Shown here piece after piece: positions 37,133 to 47,523 of a stretch of 64,000 nt of DNA. How positions within the stretch are numbered: the stretch's first letter is position 1; every line of letters begins with the position of its first letter. Position numbers and translations under genes: made by a program. This DNA comes from CAZBRS01 sp964494475 (GTDB lineage: Bacteria; Myxococcota_A; UBA9042; CAZBRS01): positions 9,918-73,917 of the forward strand of contig CAZBRS010000030.1 in assembly GCA_964494475.1 (NCBI GenBank). Direction: 5' to 3'. A model generated the notes under the pieces. It was not told where the DNA came from. It ran no database searches and worked only from the letters and a program-made list of their open reading frames with translations.

Positions 37133-38304
37133 AGACCACCACCGCGTTCCTCTTCCTCTCGGTCCTGGTGGCCGGCAGCGCGCTGGCCGACGAGGCCGCG
37201 CCGAACGACCCGAAGGCGCTGGTCGAGCAGGCGAGCCTGCTCGCCGAGGATCCGGACAGCCTGACGTCCCGCCGCGCCGACATCGAGGGGTTGCTGCGTC
37301 GCGCCATCGAACTCGACCCCCGCATGGTGGAAGCGCGCTTCAACCTGGTGTTGCTCCACTATCACGCCGCCGATTTCGCGGCCGCTCGCGCCGAGCTCGA
37401 AAAGGTGCTGCAGCTCGACCCGCAGTATGCCAGCGCGCGCGCCATGCGCGGCGTCTTGCTGCTGCGCGACGGCCAGTCGGCCGAGGGCCGGGCGGAGCTC
37501 GACGCCGCCGTGCTCACCGATCCGTACAATCCCATCGCCAACGCCGAATTGGCCGCGCTGGCCTACGCGGCGGGCAGCAACGACGAAGCCATCCGCCTGG
37601 GCCGCCTGGCCTTGCTCATCGACTCCGACAACGTCAACGCGTACGTCGCCATCGCCATGGCCTACCGCCGCATGGGCAGCGCGAACCTGTCGAAGCTCGT
37701 GTGCTACAACGCCATCGGGATGAGCCCCAAGGCGGCGCCCATCTACAACATCCTGGGCCTCCTGGCGCTCGACGAAGACCAGGTCAAGATCGCGATCGGT
37801 CAGTTCGAGAAGGCGGTCGAGTTCGAGCCCGACTTCGTCGAGGCGCGCATGAACCTGGGCGCGGTCATGCTGAACTACGGCGACTTCGCGGGCGCGCTGC
37901 AGCACTTCGAGGCCGTCCTCAAGCTGCAGCCCGACAACCTCGACGCCACGCTCAGCCTCGCGGTCGTCCATCGCGGGCTGGGAAAGTACCCGGAGGCGGC
38001 GGCGGGGTACGAGAAGGTCCTGCGGCTGCGGCCGGGAAACCTGGGCGCGTTGTATAACCGCTGCATCCTGTTCCAGGAGTACATGTCCGAGTACGAGAAG
38101 GCCCTCGAGCACTGCCGCGTCATGCTCGGCAGCATCGACAAGAAGCACCCTGACTACAAAGAGATGACGGACCGCGTCTCCGGCATCGAGCAGACCATCC
38201 AGGTCATGAAGCAGATGAAGGACCAGCCGGCGCCTCCCGTGGAGACGCCGCCCGAGGCCCAACCGCCGGCCGACGCGGCTCCGGCCGCCGAGGGCGCGAA
38301 GTAG
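37129..38304 (+). CDS. Exported TPR protein (GltE/AglT-like in context)
   Basis: Protein of 391 residues with a signal peptide (MKTTTAFLFLSVLVAGSALA) and without a lipobox Cys. At least six TPR units follow, such as VEARFNLVLLHYHAADFAAA, VEARMNLGAVMLNYGDFAGA and VVHRGLGKYPEAAAGYEKVL. It ends in a Pro/Ala/Glu-rich tail. Its start overlaps the stop of the large TPR gene, so assembly into one complex is likely. Confidence 0.8.
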   Translation: MKTTTAFLFLSVLVAGSALADEAAPNDPKALVEQASLLAEDPDSLTSRRADIEGLLRRAIELDPRMVEARFNLVLLHYHAADFAAARAELEKVLQLDPQYASARAMRGVLLLRDGQSAEGRAELDAAVLTDPYNPIANAELAALAYAAGSNDEAIRLGRLALLIDSDNVNAYVAIAMAYRRMGSANLSKLVCYNAIGMSPKAAPIYNILGLLALDEDQVKIAIGQFEKAVEFEPDFVEARMNLGAVMLNYGDFAGALQHFEAVLKLQPDNLDATLSLAVVHRGLGKYPEAAAGYEKVLRLRPGNLGALYNRCILFQEYMSEYEKALEHCRVMLGSIDKKHPDYKEMTDRVSGIEQTIQVMKQMKDQPAPPVETPPEAQPPADAAPAAEGAK

Positions 38305-38361
38305 GCGGGAAAAGAATTGTGCGCGTCCCACCGACGCCTATAATGGCGTAAGGAGGTGACC

Positions 38362-38610
38362 ATGCTGCGGGGCATCCTCACCATCGCGAGTGCGCTGACC
38401 ATCGTCGCGCTCGCCTCGCCCGCTCTCGGGCAGGGCAAGAAGGGCAAGGATCAGACCAACTACGATTTCGATGGCGACGTCATCGAGACGGACTACATGA
38501 AGCCCGACCAGCTCACCATCGAGGCCATCGGGAAGCGTCAGAACGAGGGCTTCATCAAGATCCGCACCGACTTCGTGAAAGAGATCGTGCGATCAGCGGA
38601 GGATCTGTAA
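38362..38610 (+). CDS. Small exported protein in AgmX operon (CglF/GltF-like by context)
   Basis: Small protein of 82 residues with a near-perfect Shine-Dalgarno (AAGGAGGT) 4 bases before the ATG, the strongest in the operon. A signal peptide (MLRGILTIASALTIVALASP) is followed by about 60 polar residues with FDGDVIETDYMKPDQLTIEA. The gene lies four bases before the AgmX-like gene. Small secreted proteins occur at this place in myxobacterial gliding-type operons; homology was not tested. Confidence 0.7.
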   Translation: MLRGILTIASALTIVALASPALGQGKKGKDQTNYDFDGDVIETDYMKPDQLTIEAIGKRQNEGFIKIRTDFVKEIVRSAEDL

Positions 38611-38614
38611 GCCC

Positions 38615-40327
38615 ATGGCTGGTAAGCACGAGACCACCCTCAAGGTCGATCACGTCGTCGGCGACGAACTGCGGAAGAGCTACACCTTCCGCACCGGACC
38701 GGTCGGCTTCGGCAACGGGAAGATGTCGCTGGTACCCGTCGAGGGCGTCGGCGACGACGTCGAAGCGGCGCGCATCGAGTTCCGCGACGACGGCACGCTG
38801 CGCATCGAGGCGCTGGTTCCCGAGCCACAGCTCGCGTTGAACCGACGCTACGCGACCACCGGCGAGATCCGCGATCGCGACGAGATCTCCATCGGCACCA
38901 ACACCTACCGCGTCCGCGTGCTCAAGGGCTTCGTGGTCGAGCAGACCAAGGACGAAGGCCAGGGCTACGCCCTCGAGGTCGCGCTGTTCTGGGGCAACGC
39001 CGTCCTGGCGATCGAGAACTACGCCAAGCCCCGCGAGGTCAAGCTCGGCGAGACGGGCAAGGCCGACTTCCTGGTGCCGGTCGAGTGCCTGGGCGAGAAG
39101 GAATACTCGCTCGTGAAGGGCTTCGGCGACGACTTCTACCTTAACCTGCAGAAGACCGACCTCGACGGCCGCATCCTGATCGGCAACGAGGTGTTCACCT
39201 TCGACGAGGTCCGCAAGCAGACGCTCCTCAAGGAGAACAGCTACCTCAAGATCACGCCGCAAACGCGCGTACGACTCTTCCTGAAGCACCTCTCGGTGCT
39301 CATCAGCTACAAGCCGCTCCCCAAGCGAACGCGCAAGGGCGTCGGTTCGTCCTGGAGCATCGACACGATCCTGTTCTGGTCCATTTCTCTCTTCATGCAC
39401 CTGGCGCTCCTGATCGCCATGAACCTCGTCCCCGAAGAAGAACTGCGGGCGCACAAATTCTTCGAAAAGAAGAAGACGGCGTTGATCGAGGTCGTGGTTC
39501 AGCAGCACAAGCAGGAGAAGAAGGAAGAAAAGAAGGACGAAAAGCTCATCGATGAGCAGAAGGTCAAGGACGCCATCGAGAAGGACCAGGCGGGCAACGC
39601 CAAGGTCGAGACCAAGGACGAGGTCAAGGCCAGCGACCTGGTCTCGAAGCTGACGCCCGAGCAGCGCGCCGACTACAACAAGAACGTGGCGCTCAACGCG
39701 GGCCTCGCGGGCGCCATGAACAAGACCGACTTCATGGCCGACCTCATGAACGGCGGCATGCGCGACTGGGGCGGACCGAACCAGGGCAACCGCCTGGCGG
39801 TGCAGGTGTCGGGCGACGGCGCGTGGGGCGGCGGGCTCGATCCCTACGGCGGCGGGGCGTCCATGGGCGGTGGTGGCGGCTTCCGGGCCTCGGCCACGTC
39901 GTTCGCGTCGGGCTACGGCGGCTCGGGCATCTCGGGCATCGGCCGCGACGCCGGCAGCGACACCAAGCTGAACATCAAGGGCTCCGGCGTCCGCAAGATC
40001 AAGCTGTACGGCGAGAGCGCCGAGGTGACGGGCAAGCTCGACAAGGAGTTGATCCAGAAGATCATCCGCCGTCACATGCCCGAGATCAAGTGGTGCTACC
40101 AGCAGGGCCTGCAGAAGAACTCGCAGCTCGAGGGCAAGGTCGTGGTCAACTTCACGATCTCTTCGGTCGGCAAGGTCATCCAGACCGCGGTCAAGCAGAC
40201 CACGATGCGCAACGCCGAGGTGGAGCAGTGCGTGCTCGCCAAGATCAGCCGTTGGAAGTTCCCCGAGCCCAAGGGCGGGGGTATCGTGGGCGTGAACTAC
40301 CCGTTCATCTTCAAGACCACCGAGTAG
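38615..40327 (+). CDS. FHA-like / TonB-like protein with AgmX/PglI-type C-terminus
   Basis: Single-pass inner-membrane protein of 570 residues that could couple cytoplasm and envelope. The cytoplasmic part (about 1-240) has an FHA-like core (LRIEALVPEPQLALN, GEIRDRDEISIGTNTYRVRV). A membrane segment follows at about 250-270 (ILFWSISLFMHLALLIAMNL). Then come a Lys/Glu-rich periplasmic coil, a Gly-rich stretch (about 405-440) and a TonB-like C-terminal domain (about 480-570). That domain carries IIRRHMPEIKWCYQQGLQKN, LEGKVVVNFTISSVGKV and the WKFPEPKGGGIVGVNYPFIF ending typical of AgmX/PglI. No ExbB/TolQ-type motor lies in the window. Confidence 0.85.
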   Translation: MAGKHETTLKVDHVVGDELRKSYTFRTGPVGFGNGKMSLVPVEGVGDDVEAARIEFRDDGTLRIEALVPEPQLALNRRYATTGEIRDRDEISIGTNTYRVRVLKGFVVEQTKDEGQGYALEVALFWGNAVLAIENYAKPREVKLGETGKADFLVPVECLGEKEYSLVKGFGDDFYLNLQKTDLDGRILIGNEVFTFDEVRKQTLLKENSYLKITPQTRVRLFLKHLSVLISYKPLPKRTRKGVGSSWSIDTILFWSISLFMHLALLIAMNLVPEEELRAHKFFEKKKTALIEVVVQQHKQEKKEEKKDEKLIDEQKVKDAIEKDQAGNAKVETKDEVKASDLVSKLTPEQRADYNKNVALNAGLAGAMNKTDFMADLMNGGMRDWGGPNQGNRLAVQVSGDGAWGGGLDPYGGGASMGGGGGFRASATSFASGYGGSGISGIGRDAGSDTKLNIKGSGVRKIKLYGESAEVTGKLDKELIQKIIRRHMPEIKWCYQQGLQKNSQLEGKVVVNFTISSVGKVIQTAVKQTTMRNAEVEQCVLAKISRWKFPEPKGGGIVGVNYPFIFKTTE

Positions 40328-40329
40328 CG

Positions 40330-41226
40330 ATGGGGCATCGAACGGGCCTCCTGGCGCTGGCTGTCCTGGTGGCGGGCGCGTGTGCATGCGACCGGCACGC
40401 GGTCGACGCTCGTAAATTCGTGAACCGCGGGGTCGAAGCCCTTCAACTCGGCCAGGGAGACGTCGCGTTCGACTTCTTCACGCAGGCCGTGGCGCTGAAC
40501 CCCGACGATCCTCAGGCTCACTATCACCTCGGGCTCGTCTACGCCCACGAGCGCAACCAGACCGATCTGGCCCAGCGCTGCTTCGAAGAGGTGTTGAAGC
40601 GCGATCCCGCCGATCCAGACGCCCTCTACCAGCTCGGCGTGCTCGAGCGGGAGCGCGGCAAGCCGGCCAAGGCGCGCGAGTACCTGAAGAAGGCCCTGGC
40701 CAAGTCCAGTTCGCCCGCCGAGGTCAATTACCAGTTGGCCATGCTCGACGACGCCATCGGCAACCTGGCCGACGTCGATCGCGGTCTGCGCGAGACGCTG
40801 CGGCTCGATCCGACCCACGAGGCGGCCTACTACGAGTTGGCAACCCTCTACCAGCGCATCAACGAGCCCGAGCGCGCGCTGGCCGTGGTCGAAGAGGCCA
40901 TGAAGCTCGAGCCTAAGTACGCGCCGCTCTATTTTCTGTACGCCGGGCTGCTGAAGAAGGCCGGCCGCGCCAAGGACTCGGTCCGGGCCATCGAGGCCGG
41001 GCTCGATCGCGACCCCAAGAACGCCGATGGCTACTTCGACCTGGGGTACTCGCTGGCGGCCATGGGCCGGTATCGTGAGGCCATCTACATGCTCGACGGC
41101 TTCATCGCCCGGTCGAAGGAGTCGAACCCGACGCGCGCCAAGCTGGCCCGAGGCTTGATCGACAAGCTGTGGACCGAGATTGACCGCCAGAAGTTCGGCG
41201 AAAAGCCCTCCCTGAACCTCCTGTAG
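40330..41226 (+). CDS. TPR lipoprotein, last gene of the AgmX operon
   Basis: Protein of 298 residues with a lipoprotein signal (MGHRTGLLALAVLVAGAC). Seven or so TPR units follow, for example GVEALQLGQGDVAFDFFTQA, AHYHLGLVYAHERNQTDLAQ and YFDLGYSLAAMGRYREAIYM. The start is two bases after the AgmX-like stop. The TAG stop is the first triplet of a palindromic element. Confidence 0.82.
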   Translation: MGHRTGLLALAVLVAGACACDRHAVDARKFVNRGVEALQLGQGDVAFDFFTQAVALNPDDPQAHYHLGLVYAHERNQTDLAQRCFEEVLKRDPADPDALYQLGVLERERGKPAKAREYLKKALAKSSSPAEVNYQLAMLDDAIGNLADVDRGLRETLRLDPTHEAAYYELATLYQRINEPERALAVVEEAMKLEPKYAPLYFLYAGLLKKAGRAKDSVRAIEAGLDRDPKNADGYFDLGYSLAAMGRYREAIYMLDGFIARSKESNPTRAKLARGLIDKLWTEIDRQKFGEKPSLNLL

Positions 41227-41273
41227 GGACACGATGCATCGTGTCCCTACAAGGGCCTCGTGTCCCTACAAGG
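41224..41273. repeat. Palindromic REP-like element plus direct repeat after the AgmX operon
   Basis: A perfect 26-base palindrome (41224-41249, half-site TAGGGACACGATG) begins at the stop codon. Its right arm belongs to TCGTGTCCCTACAAGG (41239-41254), which is repeated exactly at 41258-41273. It lies between convergent genes and would form a stem-loop in either transcript. Confidence 0.8.
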
Positions 41274-41285
41274 TTGAATCCCGCA

Positions 41286-42083
41286 CTATAGCTTCTTGCG
41301 GCGCTGACGCTGGTCGTCGCCGTCGATGACGAGCACCCGACACATTTCGTAGAGGCGCGATGCGACGCGGTCGCCGACGCGTGCCTCGAGGGTCTCGTCG
41401 AGGCGGCGCTGGACCGAGGCGTGGCGCTGGGCGGGCAGGTAGTTGGTGGTCACGAGCAGCGTGCGCTCGGTGTTGTACGCGCGGCTGATCAACTGGTCGA
41501 GGACGCTGGCCTCCCACTCGGTGTTCTTACCCTTGCCGAGCTCGTCGATGCCGATGAGCGAGTGCGCGAGGATGGGGTCGAGGAGATCGCCCTCGCTCTG
41601 GCCCCGGCCGAACGCCGTTCGCAGATCGGAGAGCAGCGCGAAGAAGTCGACGAACACGGCGTCGAGGCCGAGTTGGAGCGTGGCCTGGGTGAGCAGCGCG
41701 ACCAGCAGGTGGGTCTTACCCACCCCCGGAGGGCCCGCCAGCAACAAGCCCTCGGCACCCCGGCAGAGCGTGTCGGAGACCTCGCGTGTGATCATCTTGA
41801 CGGTGCGTTGCTCACCGGTCTTGGCGTCGAAGCCGGCCAGGCTCTTGCCCGCGAAGCGCCGGGGGATGCGGGCGGCGTTGAAGAGGGTGAGCCGGCGATC
41901 GAGGTTGTGGCACACCGGGCACGCGCCGCGGAACCGCCGGCCGTTGCGCTCCTCGACCTGAAAGCCCGTGCCCTGGCAGGCCGCGCACACGCCCTGGCAG
42001 GCGCAGCGCTCGGCTCGCGCCGTGTCGCGGCCGGCGCTGACGAGGACTCCGCTACCGCCGCACTGAGGGCACGTCGCGCTCAT
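41286..42083 (-). CDS. DnaC/IstB-like AAA+ helicase-loader protein with Cys-rich N-terminus
   Basis: ATPase of 265 residues resembling DnaC-type loaders of the replicative helicase. The ATG at 42083 overlaps the upstream stop. The first 65 residues are a zinc-ribbon-like region with CPQCGGSG, CACQGVCAACQGTG and CPVCHNLD, rather like DnaJ zinc fingers. The AAA+ part has Walker A in LLLAGPPGVGKTHLLVAL, Walker B in LIGIDELGKG, sensor-like LLVTTNYLP and an Arg-finger region SRLYEMCRVLVIDG. No transposase lies nearby, so an IstB role is unlikely. The adjacent gyrB supports a replication role. Confidence 0.8.
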   Translation of the reverse strand: MSATCPQCGGSGVLVSAGRDTARAERCACQGVCAACQGTGFQVEERNGRRFRGACPVCHNLDRRLTLFNAARIPRRFAGKSLAGFDAKTGEQRTVKMITREVSDTLCRGAEGLLLAGPPGVGKTHLLVALLTQATLQLGLDAVFVDFFALLSDLRTAFGRGQSEGDLLDPILAHSLIGIDELGKGKNTEWEASVLDQLISRAYNTERTLLVTTNYLPAQRHASVQRRLDETLEARVGDRVASRLYEMCRVLVIDGDDQRQRRKKL

Positions 42084-42781
42084 CGTGAGAGCTCCCTGAG
42101 GTCGAAGAAGGGGACGGACTGGTGCAACGTGAGCAGCCGTCGGACTTCGAGCCTGGCGCGGGCGGCGAGCGCCTCGGGGCCCGCCAGCGGCAAGAGGGTC
42201 CGCGTGGTCGCCTCGGCGGTGCGTTGCAGGCTCGAGCGCGCGTCGGGGGGCAACTGGGAGAGCGCGGCGTCGGCCAGGCGCGCGTTGGCCTCGAGGGCCC
42301 AGGCCAGCGGCAGGTCGAGGTCGGCCGAGAGCTCGGCGGCGCGCTCGCGGATCTCGGCCTCGAGGCGGGCGAGGCTCTCGGAGATCAGCGCGCAGTCCGT
42401 GGCTCGAAGGCGCGTGAGCTCGGCCTGGAGGGCGTCGAAGGTCGCGGGCCCCGCGCTCGGCCGCGGCGTGGCGGGGAGCGTCGAGGCGGAGGGCGCGCCG
42501 GTCGGCGTGGGCACGAAGACGCGAGCGCGGTAGCGCTGGAACATGCGCTGGACCCATGTGGAGAAGTACGCCACGCGCCGGGGGAAGGGGTCTTCGGCCT
42601 TGCGGGTGGACTCGAACACGTGCACGCCCTGGCGCAGGCCCTTCAGCGCGATCGCGAGCGGGATGCCTGCCTGCTGCCAGCCGAGGACGACCTGCACGTC
42701 GAGGGCCGAAAGCATGGCGGCGTCGCTACCGAAGGCGAGCAGGGCCTCCTCGATGACCTCGAGATAGCGCTCCTGCTCCAT
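42080..42781 (-). CDS. Unknown protein coupled to the DnaC-like loader
   Basis: Family not recognised; 233 residues. The N-terminal third (EALLAFGSDAAMLSALDVQV, WQQAGIPLAIALKGL) looks like a small helical domain. A Pro/Ala linker (about 88-110) and a long helical, possibly coiled C-terminal part (TRLRATDCALISESLARLEA) follow. It lies between gyrB and the DnaC-like gene, one base after gyrB and overlapping the loader start. That layout suggests a replication-initiation or helicase-loading partner, but only context supports this. Confidence 0.6.
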   Translation of the reverse strand: MEQERYLEVIEEALLAFGSDAAMLSALDVQVVLGWQQAGIPLAIALKGLRQGVHVFESTRKAEDPFPRRVAYFSTWVQRMFQRYRARVFVPTPTGAPSASTLPATPRPSAGPATFDALQAELTRLRATDCALISESLARLEAEIRERAAELSADLDLPLAWALEANARLADAALSQLPPDARSSLQRTAEATTRTLLPLAGPEALAARARLEVRRLLTLHQSVPFFDLRELSR

Positions 42782-42782
42782 G

Positions 42783-45212
<2,430 letters not shown>

Positions 45213-45241
45213 CTTTTCATCCCGAAGCCTGAAACCGCCGG

Positions 45242-45270
45242 AGTGTATCGATCGAGGCCGTGGAAGTAAA
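45242..45270 (-). promoter_or_regulatory. Putative gyrB promoter
   Basis: Minus strand TTTACT and TACACT, 17 bases apart, 30 bases before the gyrB start. The rest of the 173-base region to the Spy-like gene holds an A7 tract (45355-45361), which reads as a T-run after that gene's stop, with only a weak stem before it. Confidence 0.45.
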
Positions 45271-45385
45271 GGGAATTGTTGACGCGCAAGGCATTGAAAT
45301 GCAATGGGAATTCGACGACGGAAGGGGGGTCTGTGGCGTTATTGAGGATTAATCAAAAAAACACTATGCTCGACGTGCGCCCCAG

Positions 45386-45943
45386 TTACCGCTCGGAGTC
45401 GGGTCCGTTCGCTCCCGGGGCGCTCCGTCGGCCCCGGCCGGGCCCGTCGCCCATGCAGCCTCGGTGGTCGCCCTTCTCGTGACCGCCGCGCCGCGCGTCG
45501 CGGAGCTCTTGCAGCTTCGTCACCTGCTCGGCCGTGAGGATGGCGCGCACCTGGGACCGCAGGGCCACGTGCTGCCGGGCCATCTCGGTCTTCAGCGTTG
45601 CCATCTGCTGGTGGAGCGCGGCCACGCGGTCGAAGTCGGGCGCGTCGTTCTCGAGCTCGGCGCGCACGGCGTCCTTCAGGTCGGCGCGTGAGTCGAGGAG
45701 CGCGCTCGCCTTGTCGCGCTCGGCCCGGCAGAGCGGCTTCAACTGGTCGGACTGGGCGTCCGTGACCCCCAGCGCGGGGTCGCGCAGGGCGAGGCACAGG
45801 CCGAACCCGGGGCCCCCGTGGCCCCCGCGGCCGGCGCGTGGGCCGTCTCCGTCGTCGGCCCCCCGCTGCTTGCCCGGTCGGGCCATCGCGCTCATCGACA
45901 CGCCGAGCACCACGAGCATCGCGATCCAGGTCCAGGTCTTCAT
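45386..45943 (-). CDS. Spy/CpxP-like periplasmic LTXXQ-type protein
   Basis: Predicted periplasmic helical protein of 185 residues. The ATG at 45943 has GGAGG five bases upstream and a signal peptide (MKTWTWIAMLVVLGVSMSAM). The core is long helices with VTDAQSDQLKPLCRAERDKA, LHQQMATLKTEMARQHVALR and ILTAEQVTKLQELRDARRG, the LTxxQ signature of Spy, CpxP and metal-sensor CnrX-like proteins. Gly/Arg/His-rich low-complexity stretches flank the core. A role as envelope-stress chaperone or metal-responsive sensor is inferred. Confidence 0.78.
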   Translation of the reverse strand: MKTWTWIAMLVVLGVSMSAMARPGKQRGADDGDGPRAGRGGHGGPGFGLCLALRDPALGVTDAQSDQLKPLCRAERDKASALLDSRADLKDAVRAELENDAPDFDRVAALHQQMATLKTEMARQHVALRSQVRAILTAEQVTKLQELRDARRGGHEKGDHRGCMGDGPGRGRRSAPGANGPDSER

Positions 45944-46097
45944 CGGAGCCTCCAGGGTTTCGTTACCTGCTCTTCCCTTCTGCATGCGCCGTGCCAAGCC
46001 GCCGACCATCGCACGATCAGCCTGCAGGGCCGAAGTTCCGTCGCGCTGGCTCTCGGGGTCCGTGCAGATTCTACACGCGCGTGCAACGGGCGCATCG

Positions 46098-46478
46098 TCA
46101 TGCCGTGGGGTGGTAGTCCCTGAGGCGGTACTGGAGCGTGCGCACGGCTGATGCCGAGGACGCGCGCCGCCCGGCGGCGATTGCCGTCGACCTGCTCGAG
46201 CACGCGCAGGATGGCGTCGCGCTCCAGGCGCTCGAGGACGCCCGGGACCTCGTCGCCGGCGGGTACGTCGGGGCCGGTCGCGAAGCGGATGGCCGGTGGC
46301 TGCACCGTCTCGGTGGGCTCGAGGATCGTAACGCGCTCGACCACGTTCTGCAGCTCGCGCACGTGTCGTGGTCGAGCCGCGCCGCGTGGCGGAGCGTGAG
46401 GCCGTTCAGCGCCACCGAGACGACGAGCAACGCCAGGGCACCGACGATACCGAGGTTGCGGGGAGAGCGGGCGTCCAT
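46098..46478 (-). pseudogene. Remnant of a membrane sensor fused to the C-terminus of an NtrC-type regulator
   Basis: From an ATG at 46478 the minus strand encodes a short N-terminus with one membrane segment (MDARSPRNLGIVGALALLVV...). At about 46364 a different frame opens into VRELQNVVERVTILEP, the end of a sigma54 AAA+ domain, then LRVLEQVDGNRRRAARVLGI, a Fis-type helix-turn-helix. After ...GISR the frame shifts again and RTLQYRLRDYHPTA then TGA ends the HTH at 46098; removing one G near 46142 would join these. The receiver, most of the AAA+ domain and any kinase part are missing. It reads as a two-component pair collapsed by deletion plus an indel. Confidence 0.7.
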
Positions 46479-46525
46479 GGCCCCAGGATACGCGACCGGG
46501 GAGGGGGAATCCAGGGGGCGGGGGG

Positions 46526-46834
46526 TCAACCCACCTTCTGGATGAAGCGGATCTTGAGATCGTAGAGGACGCCGTCGATGTGCTGCTGCTCGTCCTCGTT
46601 CAGGTTTCCGAGCGTCTTCTCGCGCAGCATCTCGACCAGATCGATCGTCTGCCGCGCGAGAGGGATGTTGACCGACGGCAGGTTGCTCTCGGGGTCGGGC
46701 ATGATCCCCAGGTGGAGCAGGGCGCTCACCGACAGGGACGTGACGAAGGTCATGAAGTCGATGGGGGGTGGGCAGGGAGCGTCGCCACAACCGAGATCAT
46801 GGATGGACAGGGCGTCGGGACCGGACACGGACAT
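46526..46834 (-). CDS. DUF1844 protein
   Basis: Conserved small protein of unknown function, 102 residues. The start at 46834 is taken because the family core IDFMTFVTSLSVSALLHLGI begins about 30 residues in. The rest is also diagnostic: IPLARQTIDLVEMLREKTLG, NLNEDEQQHIDG and LYDLKIRFIQKV. It has no signal peptide. A longer start at 46873 is possible. Confidence 0.85.
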   Translation of the reverse strand: MSVSGPDALSIHDLGCGDAPCPPPIDFMTFVTSLSVSALLHLGIMPDPESNLPSVNIPLARQTIDLVEMLREKTLGNLNEDEQQHIDGVLYDLKIRFIQKVG

Positions 46835-46969
46835 GAGCCCCCCTGAAGATACGTTATGGCCAGTCGACAACATAAACACGCCCGGGCGGCTGTCAACGCG
46901 TCTTGTCGTCGAAGTGGCCGAGGAGTAGACTCATTGCCGTTCCGAGACCGGTCTTCGATGGAGGGTCCC

Positions 46970-47437
46970 ATGTCCGAGCGCGGCGTGTTCGAAGAGTTGT
47001 TCAGCGCCCTCGAGAAGAACCCGGCCCCGCGCTGGATCTTCGGCGAGCGCCTCTCCCTCGGCGGCAAGGAGGCCGTGCCTGTGAGCGAGTTCCGCCTGGT
47101 CGTCGAGTTGCCGCGGCCCGGAGCGATTGAGGGGCAAGCCCCCGGCTCCGGCGCGGCGCTGCGCATGGACGGTCGCCCCGTCGGCTTCCTGACCGAGAGT
47201 GACGGGCGCATCGTGTTCGTGCCCATCGTCGCCGGGGGTGCCGAGGGCGGCGTCGACGACACGCCGGGGTGGGTCGACGACCTGTTCTGCAAGCTCGACG
47301 ACGTGCGCGCGTCTTGCGCGAGCCGATCGCGCGTCGCCGCCGACGACGAGCGCGACGGACGTTGCCGATCGCGGCGCGACCTCGACGACGAACCCCGCGA
47401 CCGTCGGCCGCGGCGCGACGTCGACGGTCGCGATTGA
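46970..47437 (+). CDS. Hypothetical protein
   Basis: Family not recognised; 155 residues. The ATG at 46970 has GGAGGG five bases upstream. The N-terminal half looks folded (MSERGVFEELFSALEKNPAP, FRLVVELPRP, DGRPVGFLTESDGRIVFVPI). The C-terminal 45 residues are a very Arg/Asp-rich tail (RSRRDLDDEPRDRRPRR) with near-random composition, so the true end or a late frameshift is possible. It lies upstream of dnaJ with a separate promoter between. Confidence 0.5.
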   Translation: MSERGVFEELFSALEKNPAPRWIFGERLSLGGKEAVPVSEFRLVVELPRPGAIEGQAPGSGAALRMDGRPVGFLTESDGRIVFVPIVAGGAEGGVDDTPGWVDDLFCKLDDVRASCASRSRVAADDERDGRCRSRRDLDDEPRDRRPRRDVDGRD

Positions 47438-47453
47438 GGGCGAGCGTCCGCAC

Positions 47454-47483
47454 TTGACACCGCGCACGCCGTCCCCATTCTAG
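47454..47483 (+). promoter_or_regulatory. Putative dnaJ promoter
   Basis: TTGACA (47454-47459) and TTCTAG (47478-47483), 18 bases apart, 41 bases before the dnaJ ATG. No CIRCE-type repeat is seen. Confidence 0.4.
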
Positions 47484-47523
47484 CGAGGGCCGGCCGGAGA
47501 GACGGTCGCAGACCACGAGCAGC

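Noticed and set aside
41224..41273. Phage attachment site or insertion-sequence terminal repeat
   Set aside because: No integrase or transposase gene lies in the window and both flanking genes are intact; a REP-like or terminator element is simpler.
41286..42083. IstB of an IS21-type element
   Set aside because: No istA or terminal repeats nearby, a Cys-rich N-terminus not typical of IstB, and tight linkage to gyrB.
46844..46969. Extra gene in the region upstream of the hypothetical protein (in-frame extension from 46856)
   Set aside because: The extension lacks a ribosome site and has random composition, while the ATG at 46970 has a strong GGAGGG.
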